In this document: in pieces, positions 33,657 through 44,300 of the stretch | Layout of the letters: each line of letters starts with the position of its first letter | Position numbering within the stretch: position 1 is the stretch's first letter | DNA from: CAMLJR01 sp964631955 | GTDB taxonomy: Bacteria > Pseudomonadota > Gammaproteobacteria > Pseudomonadales > CAMLJR01 | NCBI GenBank assembly: GCA_964631955.1 | Contig: CAZWBA010000006.1 | Coordinates: forward strand, 1-64,000 | Length of the DNA stretch: 64,000 nt | Reading direction: 5' to 3' | Notes under the pieces: generated by a model | What the model saw: the letters and a program-made list of their open reading frames with translations, nothing else | What the model was told of the DNA's origin: nothing | Database searches by the model: none | Translations under genes and position numbers: made by a program

Positions 33657-35243
33657 ATGACTGACAATTCAAATGAAACCGCCGGTACCAGCGATCCGAA
33701 TTTTATCGGCGAAGCAGAACATTCCTCGGGCGCCACGGCGAGTGTGTGGAATACGAATCAACGCCCGCAGTTTTTTCATTTGCGCGAAGATATCAGCACC
33801 GATATCTGCATCGTGGGCGCGGGCATCACCGGATTGACGACCGCCTATCTATTATCGAAAACGGGCAAGCGTGTAGTCGTGCTCGAACGCGACGAAATCG
33901 CAAGCGGTGAGTCGGGGCGCAGCACGGCGCATATCACGCACGCACTGGACGATCGCTATTTTTCCCTTGAACAGGATTTTGGCAGGGACGGAATACGGAT
34001 CGCCGCCGAAAGTCATACCGCAGCCATCGATCTGATCGAAAAAATTGTCACGGAAAATTCGCTCGATTGCGATTTCGAGCGGGTCGACGGCTATCTGTTC
34101 GCAGCGGCGGAACACTCGGTCGAAGTGCTCACGAGAGAACTGGAAGCTGTGCGCAATGCGGGGCTCGCCGAAGTCACGCTGGTCGAGCGTGTGCCGGTCG
34201 AATTCGATACGGGCCCGTGCCTGCGTTTTCCGCGGCAGGCACAATTTGATCCCGTTAAATATTTATCGGCGCTGGCGGAAATCATCGTGGAGCGCGGCGG
34301 AAGAATTTTCACGCAATCGCCCGTGAGCGATCTGCGCGGTGGCGTGAACGCATTTGTTGCCGTTGAAAACGGCGCGCGCGTACACACGCAGGATATCGTG
34401 GTCGCAACCAACAGCCCCATCAACGACACGCTTGTCATGCACACCAAGCAGGCGCCGTATCGAACCTATGTGGTCGGTTTCGATATCGATGCGGAAATTG
34501 CGCCACACATTCTGTTATGGGACACCGCCGATCCCTATCACTACATTCGCACTGCAAACAATGAAAGTCGCACATTACTTATCGTCGGCGGCGAAGATCA
34601 TAAATGCGGTCAGGAAAACGATGGCGAATTGCGTTTCGAAGAACTCAAACGCTGGACACGCGAACGTTTCCCCGCAGCGGGTGAGGTCGTATTTCAATGG
34701 TCCGGCCAGGTTCTCGAACCCATCGATGGTCTCGCCTATATCGGCAGCAATCCGCTCGATGCCAGCAATGTTTTCATTGCGACGGGCGATTCGGGCAACG
34801 GCATCACGCACGGCACCCTGGCGGGAATTCTTCTCAGCGACCTGCTGTTAAATCGCGAAAATCCCTGGAAATCGCTCTACGCACCGAGCCGGAAAACATT
34901 CAGCGCGGCAGGCGAATTCGTTCTGGAAAATGCCAACGTTGCGCAACAGTACACCGAGTGGGTCAAACCGGGCGAATATGAATCGGAAGCGAATATCGCG
35001 TGCGGCAGCGGCGGCATCATCCGCGATGGCATTCATAAAATCGCGACCTATCGCGACGACAACAACCGGCTGCACACCTGCAATGCCGCGTGCCCGCATC
35101 TCGGTTGCGTGGTCGCGTGGAACGATGTCGAAAAATCCTGGGACTGTCCGTGTCACGGCTCGCGCTTCGATCCTTACGGGCGTGTGCTGAGCGGTCCTTC
35201 GCGCGTGAATCTCACCGTGCTTCAGCGGCAGCATTTTCAGTAG
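33657..35243 (+). CDS. FAD-dependent oxidoreductase with C-terminal Rieske domain
   Basis: A 528-residue protein. The FAD-binding DAO fold starts with TDICIVGAGITGLTTAYLLS (about residue 40). A C-terminal Rieske domain (about 430-528) has CPHLGC and CPCHGSRFDPYGRV, giving the two Cys and two His for a [2Fe-2S] centre. This fusion is a known family whose in-vivo substrate is unclear; an amine or amino acid oxidised by FAD is likely. It has no signal peptide. It lies just downstream of the dehydrogenase remnant. Confidence 0.92.
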   Translation: MTDNSNETAGTSDPNFIGEAEHSSGATASVWNTNQRPQFFHLREDISTDICIVGAGITGLTTAYLLSKTGKRVVVLERDEIASGESGRSTAHITHALDDRYFSLEQDFGRDGIRIAAESHTAAIDLIEKIVTENSLDCDFERVDGYLFAAAEHSVEVLTRELEAVRNAGLAEVTLVERVPVEFDTGPCLRFPRQAQFDPVKYLSALAEIIVERGGRIFTQSPVSDLRGGVNAFVAVENGARVHTQDIVVATNSPINDTLVMHTKQAPYRTYVVGFDIDAEIAPHILLWDTADPYHYIRTANNESRTLLIVGGEDHKCGQENDGELRFEELKRWTRERFPAAGEVVFQWSGQVLEPIDGLAYIGSNPLDASNVFIATGDSGNGITHGTLAGILLSDLLLNRENPWKSLYAPSRKTFSAAGEFVLENANVAQQYTEWVKPGEYESEANIACGSGGIIRDGIHKIATYRDDNNRLHTCNAACPHLGCVVAWNDVEKSWDCPCHGSRFDPYGRVLSGPSRVNLTVLQRQHFQ

Positions 35244-35284
35244 CGTCTGTATCGACATATCTGAAATATCAGAGAGGATTTTTT

Positions 35285-35785
35285 ATGCGTGAGCGCCTGA
35301 AACGCATTTTTCTACAGAAAATGTTTGCAAGACGCATGCTGCAGTCCGGCAATGCGGCCAGCGTGCTGTCGCTGCTGATGTTACTGGCGCGCTGCCGTCG
35401 CGAAGGGGTTTCCGTGTTTCGCGGTGTGAATGCGGTGAGTCACTGGCTGTGGGGCGACCGCGCGCTCCGGCAGAACGGCGCAAGCTGGCGCTACACGGTG
35501 GCGGGCACCGTAATCCATCATTTCAGCTCGGTCTTCTGGGCAATATTGTTTGCCGTAATCTCGCCGCGCCGGGCGGCGCGCACGCCCTTCAAAACTGCAG
35601 GCGTGGCGGCTGCGACGACAGCAGTGGCGTGGGCGGTCGATTATCACCTGACGCCGCGCCGGCTGACTCCCGGTTTTGAAAATGTGATTTCCCGTAAATC
35701 GCGCGTGTGGGTATACGCTGCGTTTGCGGCGGGTCTTGCGCTGGGCGCATTGCAATCCAATCACGATGCACGCAAGGCTTCATGA
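35285..35785 (+). CDS. Small membrane protein, uncharacterised
   Basis: A 166-residue protein with a basic N-terminus and about three to four hydrophobic segments (about 25-36, 75-94, 103-120, 142-157). GAGAGGA precedes the ATG at 35285; upstream in-frame starts would overlap the Rieske gene. The next gene overlaps by 4 bp (ATGA), so it is coupled to the epimerase-DoxX protein. I do not recognise the family. Confidence 0.65.
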   Translation: MRERLKRIFLQKMFARRMLQSGNAASVLSLLMLLARCRREGVSVFRGVNAVSHWLWGDRALRQNGASWRYTVAGTVIHHFSSVFWAILFAVISPRRAARTPFKTAGVAAATTAVAWAVDYHLTPRRLTPGFENVISRKSRVWVYAAFAAGLALGALQSNHDARKAS

Positions 35786-37071
35786 ATATTCTCATCACGG
35801 GCGCGACAGGTTTCATCGGCTCGCACATAGCCAATGCGTTATATCTTGCCGGCCATCGCGTGCGCTGCTGCGTGCGCAGCGGCGATCATGAAAAGCTCGG
35901 CGCTTTTGAAGTGGTGGAAATCGATTTCGTCCGCGCGATCAATATCACCGACTGGCTGCCGCATCTGCACGGCATCGATGCAGTCGTCAATACCGTCGGC
36001 ATCTTTACCGAAACTACGCACAGCAGATTTTCCACGGTGCACGATGAAGCTCCGCGCGCGCTGTTCGCCGCATGCTCTCTCGCCAATATTTCGCGCGTAG
36101 TGCAAATTTCGGCGCTGGGTGCCACGCCCGACGCGGCCACCGAATTTCTGCGCAGCAAAGCCCGCGCCGATGCATTTTTACTGAACCGGCTTTTCAGTGC
36201 GCTGGTGTTGCAGCCGTCGCTGGTGTTCGGGCGCAACGGTGCGAGCAGCCAGTTATTTGTTGCGCTCGCTTCGCTGCCGGTGATCATTCTGCCCGATGGT
36301 GGCACGCAGCGAATTCAGCCGGTACATATCGACGATATCTGCGTGGCCGTGCTGCAGTACCTGGAGCGGGCGCTGAGATTTCCTCCGGATTCGATCGCCG
36401 CCGTGGGGCCGCGCGCGCTGAGTGTGCGTGCCTATATCGATATATTGCGCGCCGAGCTGGGCAAACCGCCGGCGCGCGCGATTGCCGCAGCGTCGAAAAG
36501 CCTGGCGACGTTATCGCGCTGGCTGCCATTGCCGTGGCTGCAGCCCGATGCGTTGCGCATGTTGCAGCGCGGCAATCACGCCGATACCACTGCCTTCACC
36601 ACGCTGTTGAAACGCGCGCCGCGCGACCCGGAGCAATTCGGCCGGGATGTAATCGCGATTCGCAACGATCAGCGCCGGCAAATCGCCGTCCATCTTCTGC
36701 GCATGAGCATGGCATTGCTGTGGATTATCACGGGCCTCATTTCTGCGGGTATTTTTCCGGTGGCAGAGGGGACTGCACTGCTGGCGCGAACCGGAATTGG
36801 CGCCTCGCTGCAGCTACCGCTGCTCTATGCAGCGGCTGCATTCGATATGGCGCTGGGCGTTGCGGTTATTTTCATTCACCGCCCGTGGATCGGCGTGATT
36901 CAATCCGCCGCGATCATCTTTTACAGCGTCGTCATCGCCTGGAAGCTGCCTGAATTCTGGATACATCCGTTTGCGCCGCTGCTGAAAAATATTCCGCTGC
37001 TCGCGGCAATTTATGTTATCGGCGTGTGGGATTATCGCGCGCACAAACGCTATCGAAGCGCGATGGGATGA
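35782..37071 (+). CDS. NAD(P)-dependent epimerase fused to a DoxX-like membrane domain
   Basis: A 429-residue protein. Residues 1 to about 290 are an extended SDR/NmrA-type Rossmann domain with MNILITGATGFIGSHIANAL and the cofactor GxxGxxG motif. Residues about 305-425 have four predicted membrane helices, similar to DoxX-like proteins, ending in RAHKRYRSAMG. Such fusions are known as membrane-anchored NAD(P)-binding proteins of unknown substrate. It is coupled to the upstream membrane protein and followed by a DUF2269-like gene. Confidence 0.85.
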   Translation: MNILITGATGFIGSHIANALYLAGHRVRCCVRSGDHEKLGAFEVVEIDFVRAINITDWLPHLHGIDAVVNTVGIFTETTHSRFSTVHDEAPRALFAACSLANISRVVQISALGATPDAATEFLRSKARADAFLLNRLFSALVLQPSLVFGRNGASSQLFVALASLPVIILPDGGTQRIQPVHIDDICVAVLQYLERALRFPPDSIAAVGPRALSVRAYIDILRAELGKPPARAIAAASKSLATLSRWLPLPWLQPDALRMLQRGNHADTTAFTTLLKRAPRDPEQFGRDVIAIRNDQRRQIAVHLLRMSMALLWIITGLISAGIFPVAEGTALLARTGIGASLQLPLLYAAAAFDMALGVAVIFIHRPWIGVIQSAAIIFYSVVIAWKLPEFWIHPFAPLLKNIPLLAAIYVIGVWDYRAHKRYRSAMG

Positions 37072-37091
37072 AATGATGGGGATGACATAAG

Positions 37092-37556
37092 GTGATATAT
37101 ATCCTGATCAAAACCCTGCACATTCTCTCCGCGACTTTTTTATTCGGCACCGGCGTGGGTTCAGCTTTTTATCTGCTGTGTGCAAGCTTGCAGCGCGACC
37201 CGCGCATCGTTGCCTTTGTCGCACGCTACGTGGTGATCGCCGACTGGCTGTTCACGGCCACCACCGTCATCGCCCAGCCGATCACCGGCTACTATCTGTT
37301 GAAAATTTCCGGTCTACCGCTCCAGCAGCGCTGGCTGATGTGGTCGATTGCGCTGTATGTCGTGGCCGTAGCGTGCTGGATACCTGTGGTATTTCTGCAG
37401 ATGCGCATGCGCGATATCGCTCAATCCGCCGCAGCGAATGAAGCCGCGCTGCCGATTCAGTACTGGCGATATTTTTACACGTGGGTGGCGCTCGGCTTTC
37501 CCGCATTGTTCGCCTTCATCGCCATTTTCTATCTGATGGTGGCAAAACCGTTTTAG
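37092..37556 (+). CDS. DUF2269 family integral membrane protein
   Basis: A 154-residue protein with four membrane helices beginning IYILIKTLHILSATFLFGTG (DUF2269 signature LHxLSAxxLFGTG). It starts with a GTG at 37092, with GGGGATG about 10 bp upstream. Its His and Gly pattern in helix 1 suggests cofactor or metal binding, but function is unknown. It follows the epimerase-DoxX gene by 20 bp and may form one operon with it. Confidence 0.82.
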   Translation: MIYILIKTLHILSATFLFGTGVGSAFYLLCASLQRDPRIVAFVARYVVIADWLFTATTVIAQPITGYYLLKISGLPLQQRWLMWSIALYVVAVACWIPVVFLQMRMRDIAQSAAANEAALPIQYWRYFYTWVALGFPALFAFIAIFYLMVAKPF

Positions 37557-37650
37557 ATGTGGATTGATTTTTATTTAACAGTGCTTTTTAAAAAAAAGTT
37601 TTTAAAGCAGCTTTTAAAAATCAGTTTTAAAAAAAACAGGAGTAATGGAT

Positions 37651-37893
37651 ATGCTGGTTCTTTCACGGAATATCGGAGAAACGATACACATCGGCGAAAA
37701 TATCGAAGTGCAAATCCTCGGTATCGCGCGGGGCCAGATCAGGGTGGGAATCTCTGCGCCGCGGGAAATCCAGATTGTGCGTACCGAATTACTCGGTCGT
37801 CCGCATCGGCCGTGCAGCCCGCGAAGAAAGCCCGATCTGAAAAATAGAACCCGTACCGAAATCAGAAACGGTGAAAGCGCGGGCGAGGAATGA
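37651..37893 (+). CDS. csrA: CsrA/RsmA-type RNA-binding regulator with a basic C-terminal extension
   Basis: An 80-residue protein. MLVLSRNIGETIHIGENIEVQILGI and RGQIRVGISAPREIQIVRTE cover the CsrA fold, including the Arg in the RNA-contact region. AGGAG lies 8 bp before the ATG at 37651, so the more upstream ATG at 37645 (only 2 bp away) is unlikely. The last ~30 residues (RPHRPCSPRRKPDLKNRTRTE) are longer and more basic than in typical 61-65-residue CsrA. It may be a second paralogue. The divergent tail could alter RNA binding. Confidence 0.88.
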   Translation: MLVLSRNIGETIHIGENIEVQILGIARGQIRVGISAPREIQIVRTELLGRPHRPCSPRRKPDLKNRTRTEIRNGESAGEE

Positions 37894-37896
37894 TAT

Positions 37897-39291
37897 TCAT
37901 TGGCGCGGGCCGATCATATCCTGCGGTTTCACCCAGCGATCGAACTCCTCCGCACTCACTACGCCGTCGGCAAGCGCCGCTTCGCGCAACGTAATTCCTT
38001 CGCGATGCGCATGCCGCGCAATGGCGGCGGCGCGATCGTAGCCGATATGCGGCGTCAGCGCCGTGACCAGCATGAGCGATCGTTCGAGCAATTCAGCAAT
38101 GCGCGCTTCGTTCGCGCGCATGCCACGCACGCAGTGCTCTTCAAAACTGCTCATGCCATCCGCGAGCAGTCTCACGCTCTGCAGAAAGTTGTGGGCGATG
38201 AGCGGCTTGAACACATTGAGTTCGAAATTGCCCGATGCGCCGCCGATACCGATCGCGACATCGTTGCCCAGCACTTGCGCGCACAGCATCGTTATCGCTT
38301 CGCACTGCGTGGGATTCACCTTGCCGGGCATGATCGAACTTCCCGGTTCGTTTTCCGGCAGCAGCAATTCGCCAAGCCCGCTGCGCGGCCCCGATGCGAG
38401 CCAGCGAATATCGTTGGCGATTTTCATCAGCACCGTGGCCAGCAGGCGCAGCGAACCGTGCATGGCAACCAGTGCATCGTGCGCAGCCAGCGCGGCAAAG
38501 CGATTCGGCGCGACGGTAAAGCCATGACCGCTGAATTGCTGCAATTGCACAGCGACGCGTTGGCCGAACTCCGGATGCGTATTCAGGCCGGTGCCTACCG
38601 CAGTACCGCCGATGGCGAGCGCGCGAACATCATCGAGTCTTTCGGTAATGTTTGCCGCGGCAAATTCGAGTTGTGCGCTCCACCCGGAAATTTCCTGACC
38701 GAGCGTGAGAGGAGTCGCATCCTGTAAATGCGTGCGGCCGATCTTGATGACACCGGCAAACGCTTCAGCCTTTGCTGTTAATGCCGTGCGAAGTTTTAAC
38801 GCTGCGGGATGCAGGCGTTCGACGACGGCAATCACCGCGGCGACATTCATTGCGGTGGGAAATACATCGTTGGAGGACTGGCCCAGGTTGACGTGATCGT
38901 TCGGATGCACCAGCCGCTCATTGCCGCGCTCGCCGCCGAGTAATTCCGACGCGCGATTCGCCAGCACTTCGTTCATATTCATATTGGTTTGCGTGCCGCT
39001 GCCGGTCTGCCAGACGCGCAGGGGAAACTGATCATCGAATTTTCCGGTCAACACCTCATCGGCAGCGGCGACGATGGCATCCGCAATTTTTGCGGGCAGC
39101 AGGCCGAGATCGCGATTGACCACGGCGCATGCGCGCTTGACGCTGGCGAGCGCGCGAATCAGCTCGAACGGCATGCGCTCTTCCGAAATCGCGAAGTACG
39201 CGATGGAGCGCTGCGTCTGCGCTCCCCATAAAGCATCGCTCACCACTGCGACATCGCCCAGGCTGTCGTGCTCGATTCGCGTCTTCGCCAT
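37897..39291 (-). CDS. fumC: Class II fumarate hydratase
   Basis: FumC converts fumarate and malate in the TCA cycle without iron, which helps under oxidative stress. The 464-residue protein has the superfamily signature PGSSIMPGKVNPTQCEA and QTGSGTQTNMNMNEV, plus GRTHLQDATPL with the catalytic His. Length is normal. It is convergent with csrA (4 bp apart) and followed upstream on the same strand by an SDR gene 38 bp away. FumC is an iron-free back-up enzyme in many proteobacteria. Confidence 0.97.
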   Translation of the reverse strand: MAKTRIEHDSLGDVAVVSDALWGAQTQRSIAYFAISEERMPFELIRALASVKRACAVVNRDLGLLPAKIADAIVAAADEVLTGKFDDQFPLRVWQTGSGTQTNMNMNEVLANRASELLGGERGNERLVHPNDHVNLGQSSNDVFPTAMNVAAVIAVVERLHPAALKLRTALTAKAEAFAGVIKIGRTHLQDATPLTLGQEISGWSAQLEFAAANITERLDDVRALAIGGTAVGTGLNTHPEFGQRVAVQLQQFSGHGFTVAPNRFAALAAHDALVAMHGSLRLLATVLMKIANDIRWLASGPRSGLGELLLPENEPGSSIMPGKVNPTQCEAITMLCAQVLGNDVAIGIGGASGNFELNVFKPLIAHNFLQSVRLLADGMSSFEEHCVRGMRANEARIAELLERSLMLVTALTPHIGYDRAAAIARHAHREGITLREAALADGVVSAEEFDRWVKPQDMIGPRQ

Positions 39292-39329
39292 TTTTTCAAC
39301 TCCGTTGCGATTTCAGTGTCGTTGCGAAT

Positions 39330-40364
39330 TCAATTCCGGCGTGATTCCGATAACAACGGATGTTCGCGCCGCAACCACCATACCGCGCTGCTCAGCGCGA
39401 CACCACCGAGAACGGCATACGCGGTTTTGCGATGGATCGCCGCCTGCGTGTACAGGCAGTTTTCATGAACCCGATGCTCGTGATGACCGCGCACGCGCGC
39501 ATCGGTACCGGGAGCATGCAGACTGTTGTGCTCGGGATGACGCTCCGGACGACTCGTGCGCTGTTGCCGGAACAGCATGCGCTCGTTGATTTTATCCATG
39601 AGGCGCGGCATCAGACGTGCGCTCAGCGAATTCAGTTTGGCGGCAGCGCCGACGAATATATCGCGTTGCGGGACCACGGCCGCGCTCAGAATCGCTTCGG
39701 CCACCAGTTTCGGCGAATACAGCGGCGGCGGCAATTTCGCCTCGACCTCCATGTAATTTTTTGCATGCTCGACATACGGCGTGGCGATCGCCGCCGGTTT
39801 GATCAGCGTGACCGCAATCGGCGCGCCTTCGTGTTCGAGCTCCATGCGCAGCGAATCGGTAAACGCTTTGACGGCATGCTTCGACGCCGAATAAATTCCC
39901 TGCAGAGGAATTGCAGCATCGGATGTTTCGCTGCCCACATTGATCAGCACACCGCCGGTCCGACGCAGGTGTTCGACCGCAATGAGCGAGCCGTTCACCA
40001 CGCCCCAGAAATTCGTATCGAATAGCCGGCGCTGGTCGTCCCGTGCCACCTCGGCGCTGGTGCCAAAAATCGAAACGCCGGCATTGTTGATCCAGGTATC
40101 GATGCTGCCCCAGGTATTGCTGGCGAGGTCGGCGGCGGCGCGCAGCTCGCCTTCATTGGCGACATCGGCGACAGCCCAGCGCACCTCGGCACCCTGCGCC
40201 GACAATCTCGCCGCGATGTTCTTTAGCGCTTCTTCATTGCGTGCGACCAGCATCACTTTCGCACCGCGCTTGGCGGCAAGCTCTGCAGTTGCCAACCCGA
40301 TACCGCTGGTGGCGCCGGTAATAACGATAACCTGATCTGAAACCGGTTTTAATTTTAAAGTCAT
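39330..40364 (-). CDS. SDR-family oxidoreductase with extended C-terminus
   Basis: A 344-residue classical SDR. It has VIVITGATSGIGLATAEL (cofactor), NNAGVS, a Ser region and YSASKHAVKAF (YxxxK). The last ~80 residues go beyond a standard SDR and end in a hydrophobic segment (YAVLGGVALSSAVWW) that may anchor it to membranes. AAGGAG precedes the ATG at 40364. It is read toward fumC and may share its transcript. The substrate is unknown. Confidence 0.9.
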   Translation of the reverse strand: MTLKLKPVSDQVIVITGATSGIGLATAELAAKRGAKVMLVARNEEALKNIAARLSAQGAEVRWAVADVANEGELRAAADLASNTWGSIDTWINNAGVSIFGTSAEVARDDQRRLFDTNFWGVVNGSLIAVEHLRRTGGVLINVGSETSDAAIPLQGIYSASKHAVKAFTDSLRMELEHEGAPIAVTLIKPAAIATPYVEHAKNYMEVEAKLPPPLYSPKLVAEAILSAAVVPQRDIFVGAAAKLNSLSARLMPRLMDKINERMLFRQQRTSRPERHPEHNSLHAPGTDARVRGHHEHRVHENCLYTQAAIHRKTAYAVLGGVALSSAVWWLRREHPLLSESRRN

Positions 40365-40539
40365 GACTGTTCTCCTTTCGTTGCGAACGGAAAAAATCAA
40401 AGCAAGGACTGCGCCTGACAATGCGAATGGTGACATCTACCCGGTGGCGTGAAGTATCTTTTTCGCGAGGCTGAAGTATCTTTGACAACAGGAATTATTC
40501 ATCGCATTTTATAAAAGCATTTTTCTCAGGAGACTTACG

Positions 40540-40770
40540 ATGGAAAGCCAGACACATGAATTTGGAGATCTTTTTGCACAGTTAGGTTTGCCTCACTCGG
40601 AAGCAGATATTCGAAATTTCATTGCCGCCCATCCGCTGTCACAGGAAACCCGGTTACCCGATGCGGGATTCTGGACGCCGGCACAGGCGGATTTTCTGCG
40701 CGATGCGTGGAAAGCCGACGCCGACTGGGCACCGGTGATCGATCAGCTCAATATCGCGCTGCACAGCTAA
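40540..40770 (+). CDS. DUF2789 family protein
   Basis: A 76-residue soluble protein with FGDLFAQLGLPHSEADI, RLPDAGFWTPAQADFLRDA and ADWAPVIDQLN, which I recognise as the DUF2789 pattern. CAGGAG precedes the ATG. The function is unknown. It is followed after 29 bp by an SRPBCC protein, likely co-transcribed. Confidence 0.88.
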   Translation: MESQTHEFGDLFAQLGLPHSEADIRNFIAAHPLSQETRLPDAGFWTPAQADFLRDAWKADADWAPVIDQLNIALHS

Positions 40771-40799
40771 ACGCTGTTATCGCGAACAAGGATAAAAGT

Positions 40800-41243
40800 A
40801 TGAGCGGAACCAAAACCGATCGAACACTGGAAGTAAAACGCACCTTCGATATCGATCCCGACACGCTGTTCGATGCGTGGATGATGCGCGAGAAATGGCA
40901 GGCATGGATCGGCCCCGAAGGAATGTTTTGCGAGATTCCTTTATTGCAGCCGGCGGTAGGGGGCAATTTTCAGATAAAAATGAAAATTGCCGACGACCAT
41001 GTCATTCCCGTGGCCGGCATTTATCGTGAAATCGAAAAACCTGCGCGCATCGTGTTTACCTGGGGGCGCGCGGACGACGATATATCGCGTCACTCGCTCA
41101 TTACAGTGACGCTGAAAAATAGCGATGAAAAAACCGTGCTTACGCTGTGGCACGACGGCCTCGTCACACCGGAAAGCCGGGATGCTCATGGGCGCGGCTG
41201 GAACGAAACCTTCGATAAGCTGGAACGTTATCTGGCAAGTTGA
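40800..41243 (+). CDS. SRPBCC (AHSA1-like) domain protein
   Basis: A 147-residue START-like protein. LEVKRTFDIDPDTLFDAWM begins strand 1, WIGPEGMFCEIP follows, and the C-terminal helix ends GRGWNETFDKLERYL, typical of the Aha1/AHSA1-type ligand-binding cup. These proteins bind hydrophobic ligands or act as stress cofactors. It follows the DUF2789 gene. Confidence 0.88.
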   Translation: MSGTKTDRTLEVKRTFDIDPDTLFDAWMMREKWQAWIGPEGMFCEIPLLQPAVGGNFQIKMKIADDHVIPVAGIYREIEKPARIVFTWGRADDDISRHSLITVTLKNSDEKTVLTLWHDGLVTPESRDAHGRGWNETFDKLERYLAS

Positions 41244-41392
41244 ACTTTATCTGGCAGGCTGAACGTATGCAGATTGAAGGTATTAGTGAGTTGTGCGTTT
41301 GGACCTGGTTGTAAGCCTTCGTTATCGCCGTCTAGACTGTGCGGCCTGGCACATAATGGCATCCGATGTGATTGCCGATGAATGGATAGCGA

Positions 41393-44300
41393 ATGAAAAA
41401 AATCATAGCCGGCTTTTTGCTCGTTGTTATTTCAGCCACCGCATCGGCAGCGCCCGCCATACTCGATAAATGGTCCACATGGATCAGGGAGAAACACCCG
41501 GAAATCGATTGTCCACTTATCGCTGCCAACAGCGGCGAGCGTCAGTGCGCATGGCCGGGAAAATTACTCATTGCCATCGATGAAAAGGGTGCGCAGTTCG
41601 AACAGGCCTGGCAACTCAGCGCAGACAACTGGATTTCCCTGCCCGGCAATAAAAATCAGTGGCCGCTGGAAACCACATCGAACGGCGCAGCGCTCGCCGT
41701 CATCGAACGCAACGCATTGCCGGCAGCGAAGCTGGAGCGGGGCAATCATCTTTTGCGCGGCAGAATTGCCTGGAATGAACCGCCGCAATTCATTTACGTG
41801 CCCGCGCCAACCGCGCTGATCGAATTGCGGCGCGATGGCAGAGCCGTCGCGGTCACGCCGGATGCGGAAAATCGAATCTGGTTACGCAACGCCGCATCGA
41901 CGCAGGACGACGGCAGCGATTCCGCAAAAATCGAAGTGTATCGGCGCATCACCGACAATCTGCCGCGAGAAATGACGACCGTCGTGCGGTTGTCGATCGC
42001 CGGAAAGGCGCGCGAACTGGTGACCGGCCGTTTTCTGTTAAAAGATCTCGAACCCACGCAATTTGAATCGCCCTTGCCGGCGCGTATCGAGGACGATGGC
42101 CGCCTGCGAATTCAGGCGCGGGCAGGGCAGTGGACGATTGTGCTGCACTCGCGTTTCGTCGGCGACATCAATCGTTTCCGTACCGAGCGCCTCGACGAAC
42201 AGTGGCCTGCGCAGGAGATATGGAGTTTCGCAGCGAACCCATCGCTGCGGCGCGTAAAGGTGAGCGGTGGCGCGACAATCGATCCATCGCAAATCGATTT
42301 ACCGGACGATTTTGCGAATCTGCCGACGTATTTACTGCAGACCGATAACGAACTGGTGCTCGAACAGCAGGATCGTGGCGATGCACGACCGGCTGCCAAC
42401 GAATTGAATATCGATAAAACCGTGTGGCTGGATTTTAACGGCGACGGTGCCACGGTTCGCGATGTGATTCAGGGGCGCATGACACAGAACTGGCGGCTCG
42501 ATGCGGCATCCGATCTGGTGTTGGGGCGCGCCGCTGTCGGCGGTGAACCACAATTGATTACGCGTATCGCTAACGACGGTCCGGGCGGCGTTGAAATCCG
42601 CGCGGCCGATATTCATATCGATGCCGTCAGTCGCATCGGTGAATTGCGCAATATTTCCGCGAGCGGCTGGAACAGCGAATTCAGCAGCGAACGACTCTCG
42701 CTGCAATTACCGCCAGGCTGGATGTTGTGGCACGCAGCGGGGCCGGATGTAGTGTGGGGCTCGTGGCTGTCGCACTGGAATCTGTGGAATATTTTTCTGA
42801 CACTGCTGGTTGTCGTCGCCGTTTACAAATTATTCGACTGGCGTATTGCCGCGCTCGCGCTGGCAACCCTGGGGCTGACGTATCACGAAGCCGAATCGCC
42901 CGTCTTGCTGTATATCCCGATTCTGATCGCCATCGCGCTGCTGCGGGTACTGGGTCCTTCGAAGTTAAATAATTTCATCGTGCGCTGCGGCTATTTGTTC
43001 GCGATCTGTTTAATCGTCACGCTGCTCGCGTTTGCATTGATACAGATACGCACGGCGATTTATCCGCAACTGGAAATGGCAGGGGGGTTCAATACAACCG
43101 CCATGCGCCATGCGGCATCGTCTGAAGCTCGCGAGCTCGCTGCCGCTCAGGCGATTTCCGCAGTGGCTGCAAAAAAAGCCGAATCCGCCGCGGATGAATA
43201 CAAGGTCATGGCGGCGCCGGCTCCCTATTCAGCGCCGCGGCCGCAACGTTATCAGGCCAGCAACAATGTGCAGACCGGGCCGGGCATGCCTGCCTGGTCA
43301 TGGCACTCGGCGACACTGGAATGGAGCGGTCCAGTCAGCGCGAAAGAAACGCTGAGCGTGTATTTGTCGGGCCCGTGGCTGACGCGGTGCATAAAAATTT
43401 TCAACGTGCTGTTGTCGTCGGCCCTCACCGCGATATTGCTGATCGCATTCTGGAAGGCACGCGGGCGGGGCGATGAGCATTCGCAGGCGACGCCGATGGC
43501 GGCATCCGCACTCGCTCTGTTTATGGTTTTCGGGACAATGGCTGCGCAGGTACCGGACGCTGTGGCTGATGAATTTCCGCCGAAATTTCTGCTCGATGAA
43601 CTCGAACAGCGTTTGACGAAGCAACCCGATTGCATTCCCGATTGCGCAGCGATCGATTCGGTGCTGGTGAAAGCCGGCGGTGATCGCATCGCGTTTCATT
43701 TGCGCGTGAGTGCCGCGACCGATACGGGTTTGCCACTGCCGGCCATTGCCAACTGGCAGCCGCAGACCGTTGCAGTGGACGGTGCGCAAAAACCGTTTGT
43801 TGCGCGTATCGGCGAATCGCAATGGATTCCGTTGCCACGCGGTCGTCACGACATCGTTATCGATGGACCCTTGCACAGCGACGATGTCACCGCGCAATTT
43901 CCATTATCGCCGCACGATGTGTTCGTCATTGCAGATGAGTGGGATGTGTCTGGATTGAATGGGCGCCAGCTCACCGCCAACACGCTGCAATTGCAGAAAC
44001 GCCAGCGCAATGCCGCGCGCGATACGCTGATGCAGGAACCCGCGAAGCCCTTCGTCAGCGTTACGCGCACGATGAATCTCGACATCGACTGGACACTGAC
44101 CACGACGGTAACGCGCATGGCACCGGCACAGGGAGCGATCAATGTGTCGTTGCCGCTCCTCGCGGGCGAGTCGGTGCTATCGAATAATTTTTCGGTCAGG
44201 GATGGAAAAATCGATATCAGTCTCGGCTCGCAGCAAAACGCCGTGCAATGGACTTCAGTGTTGAACCAGACTGGCGTGTTGAACCAGACCGGCGTGTTGA

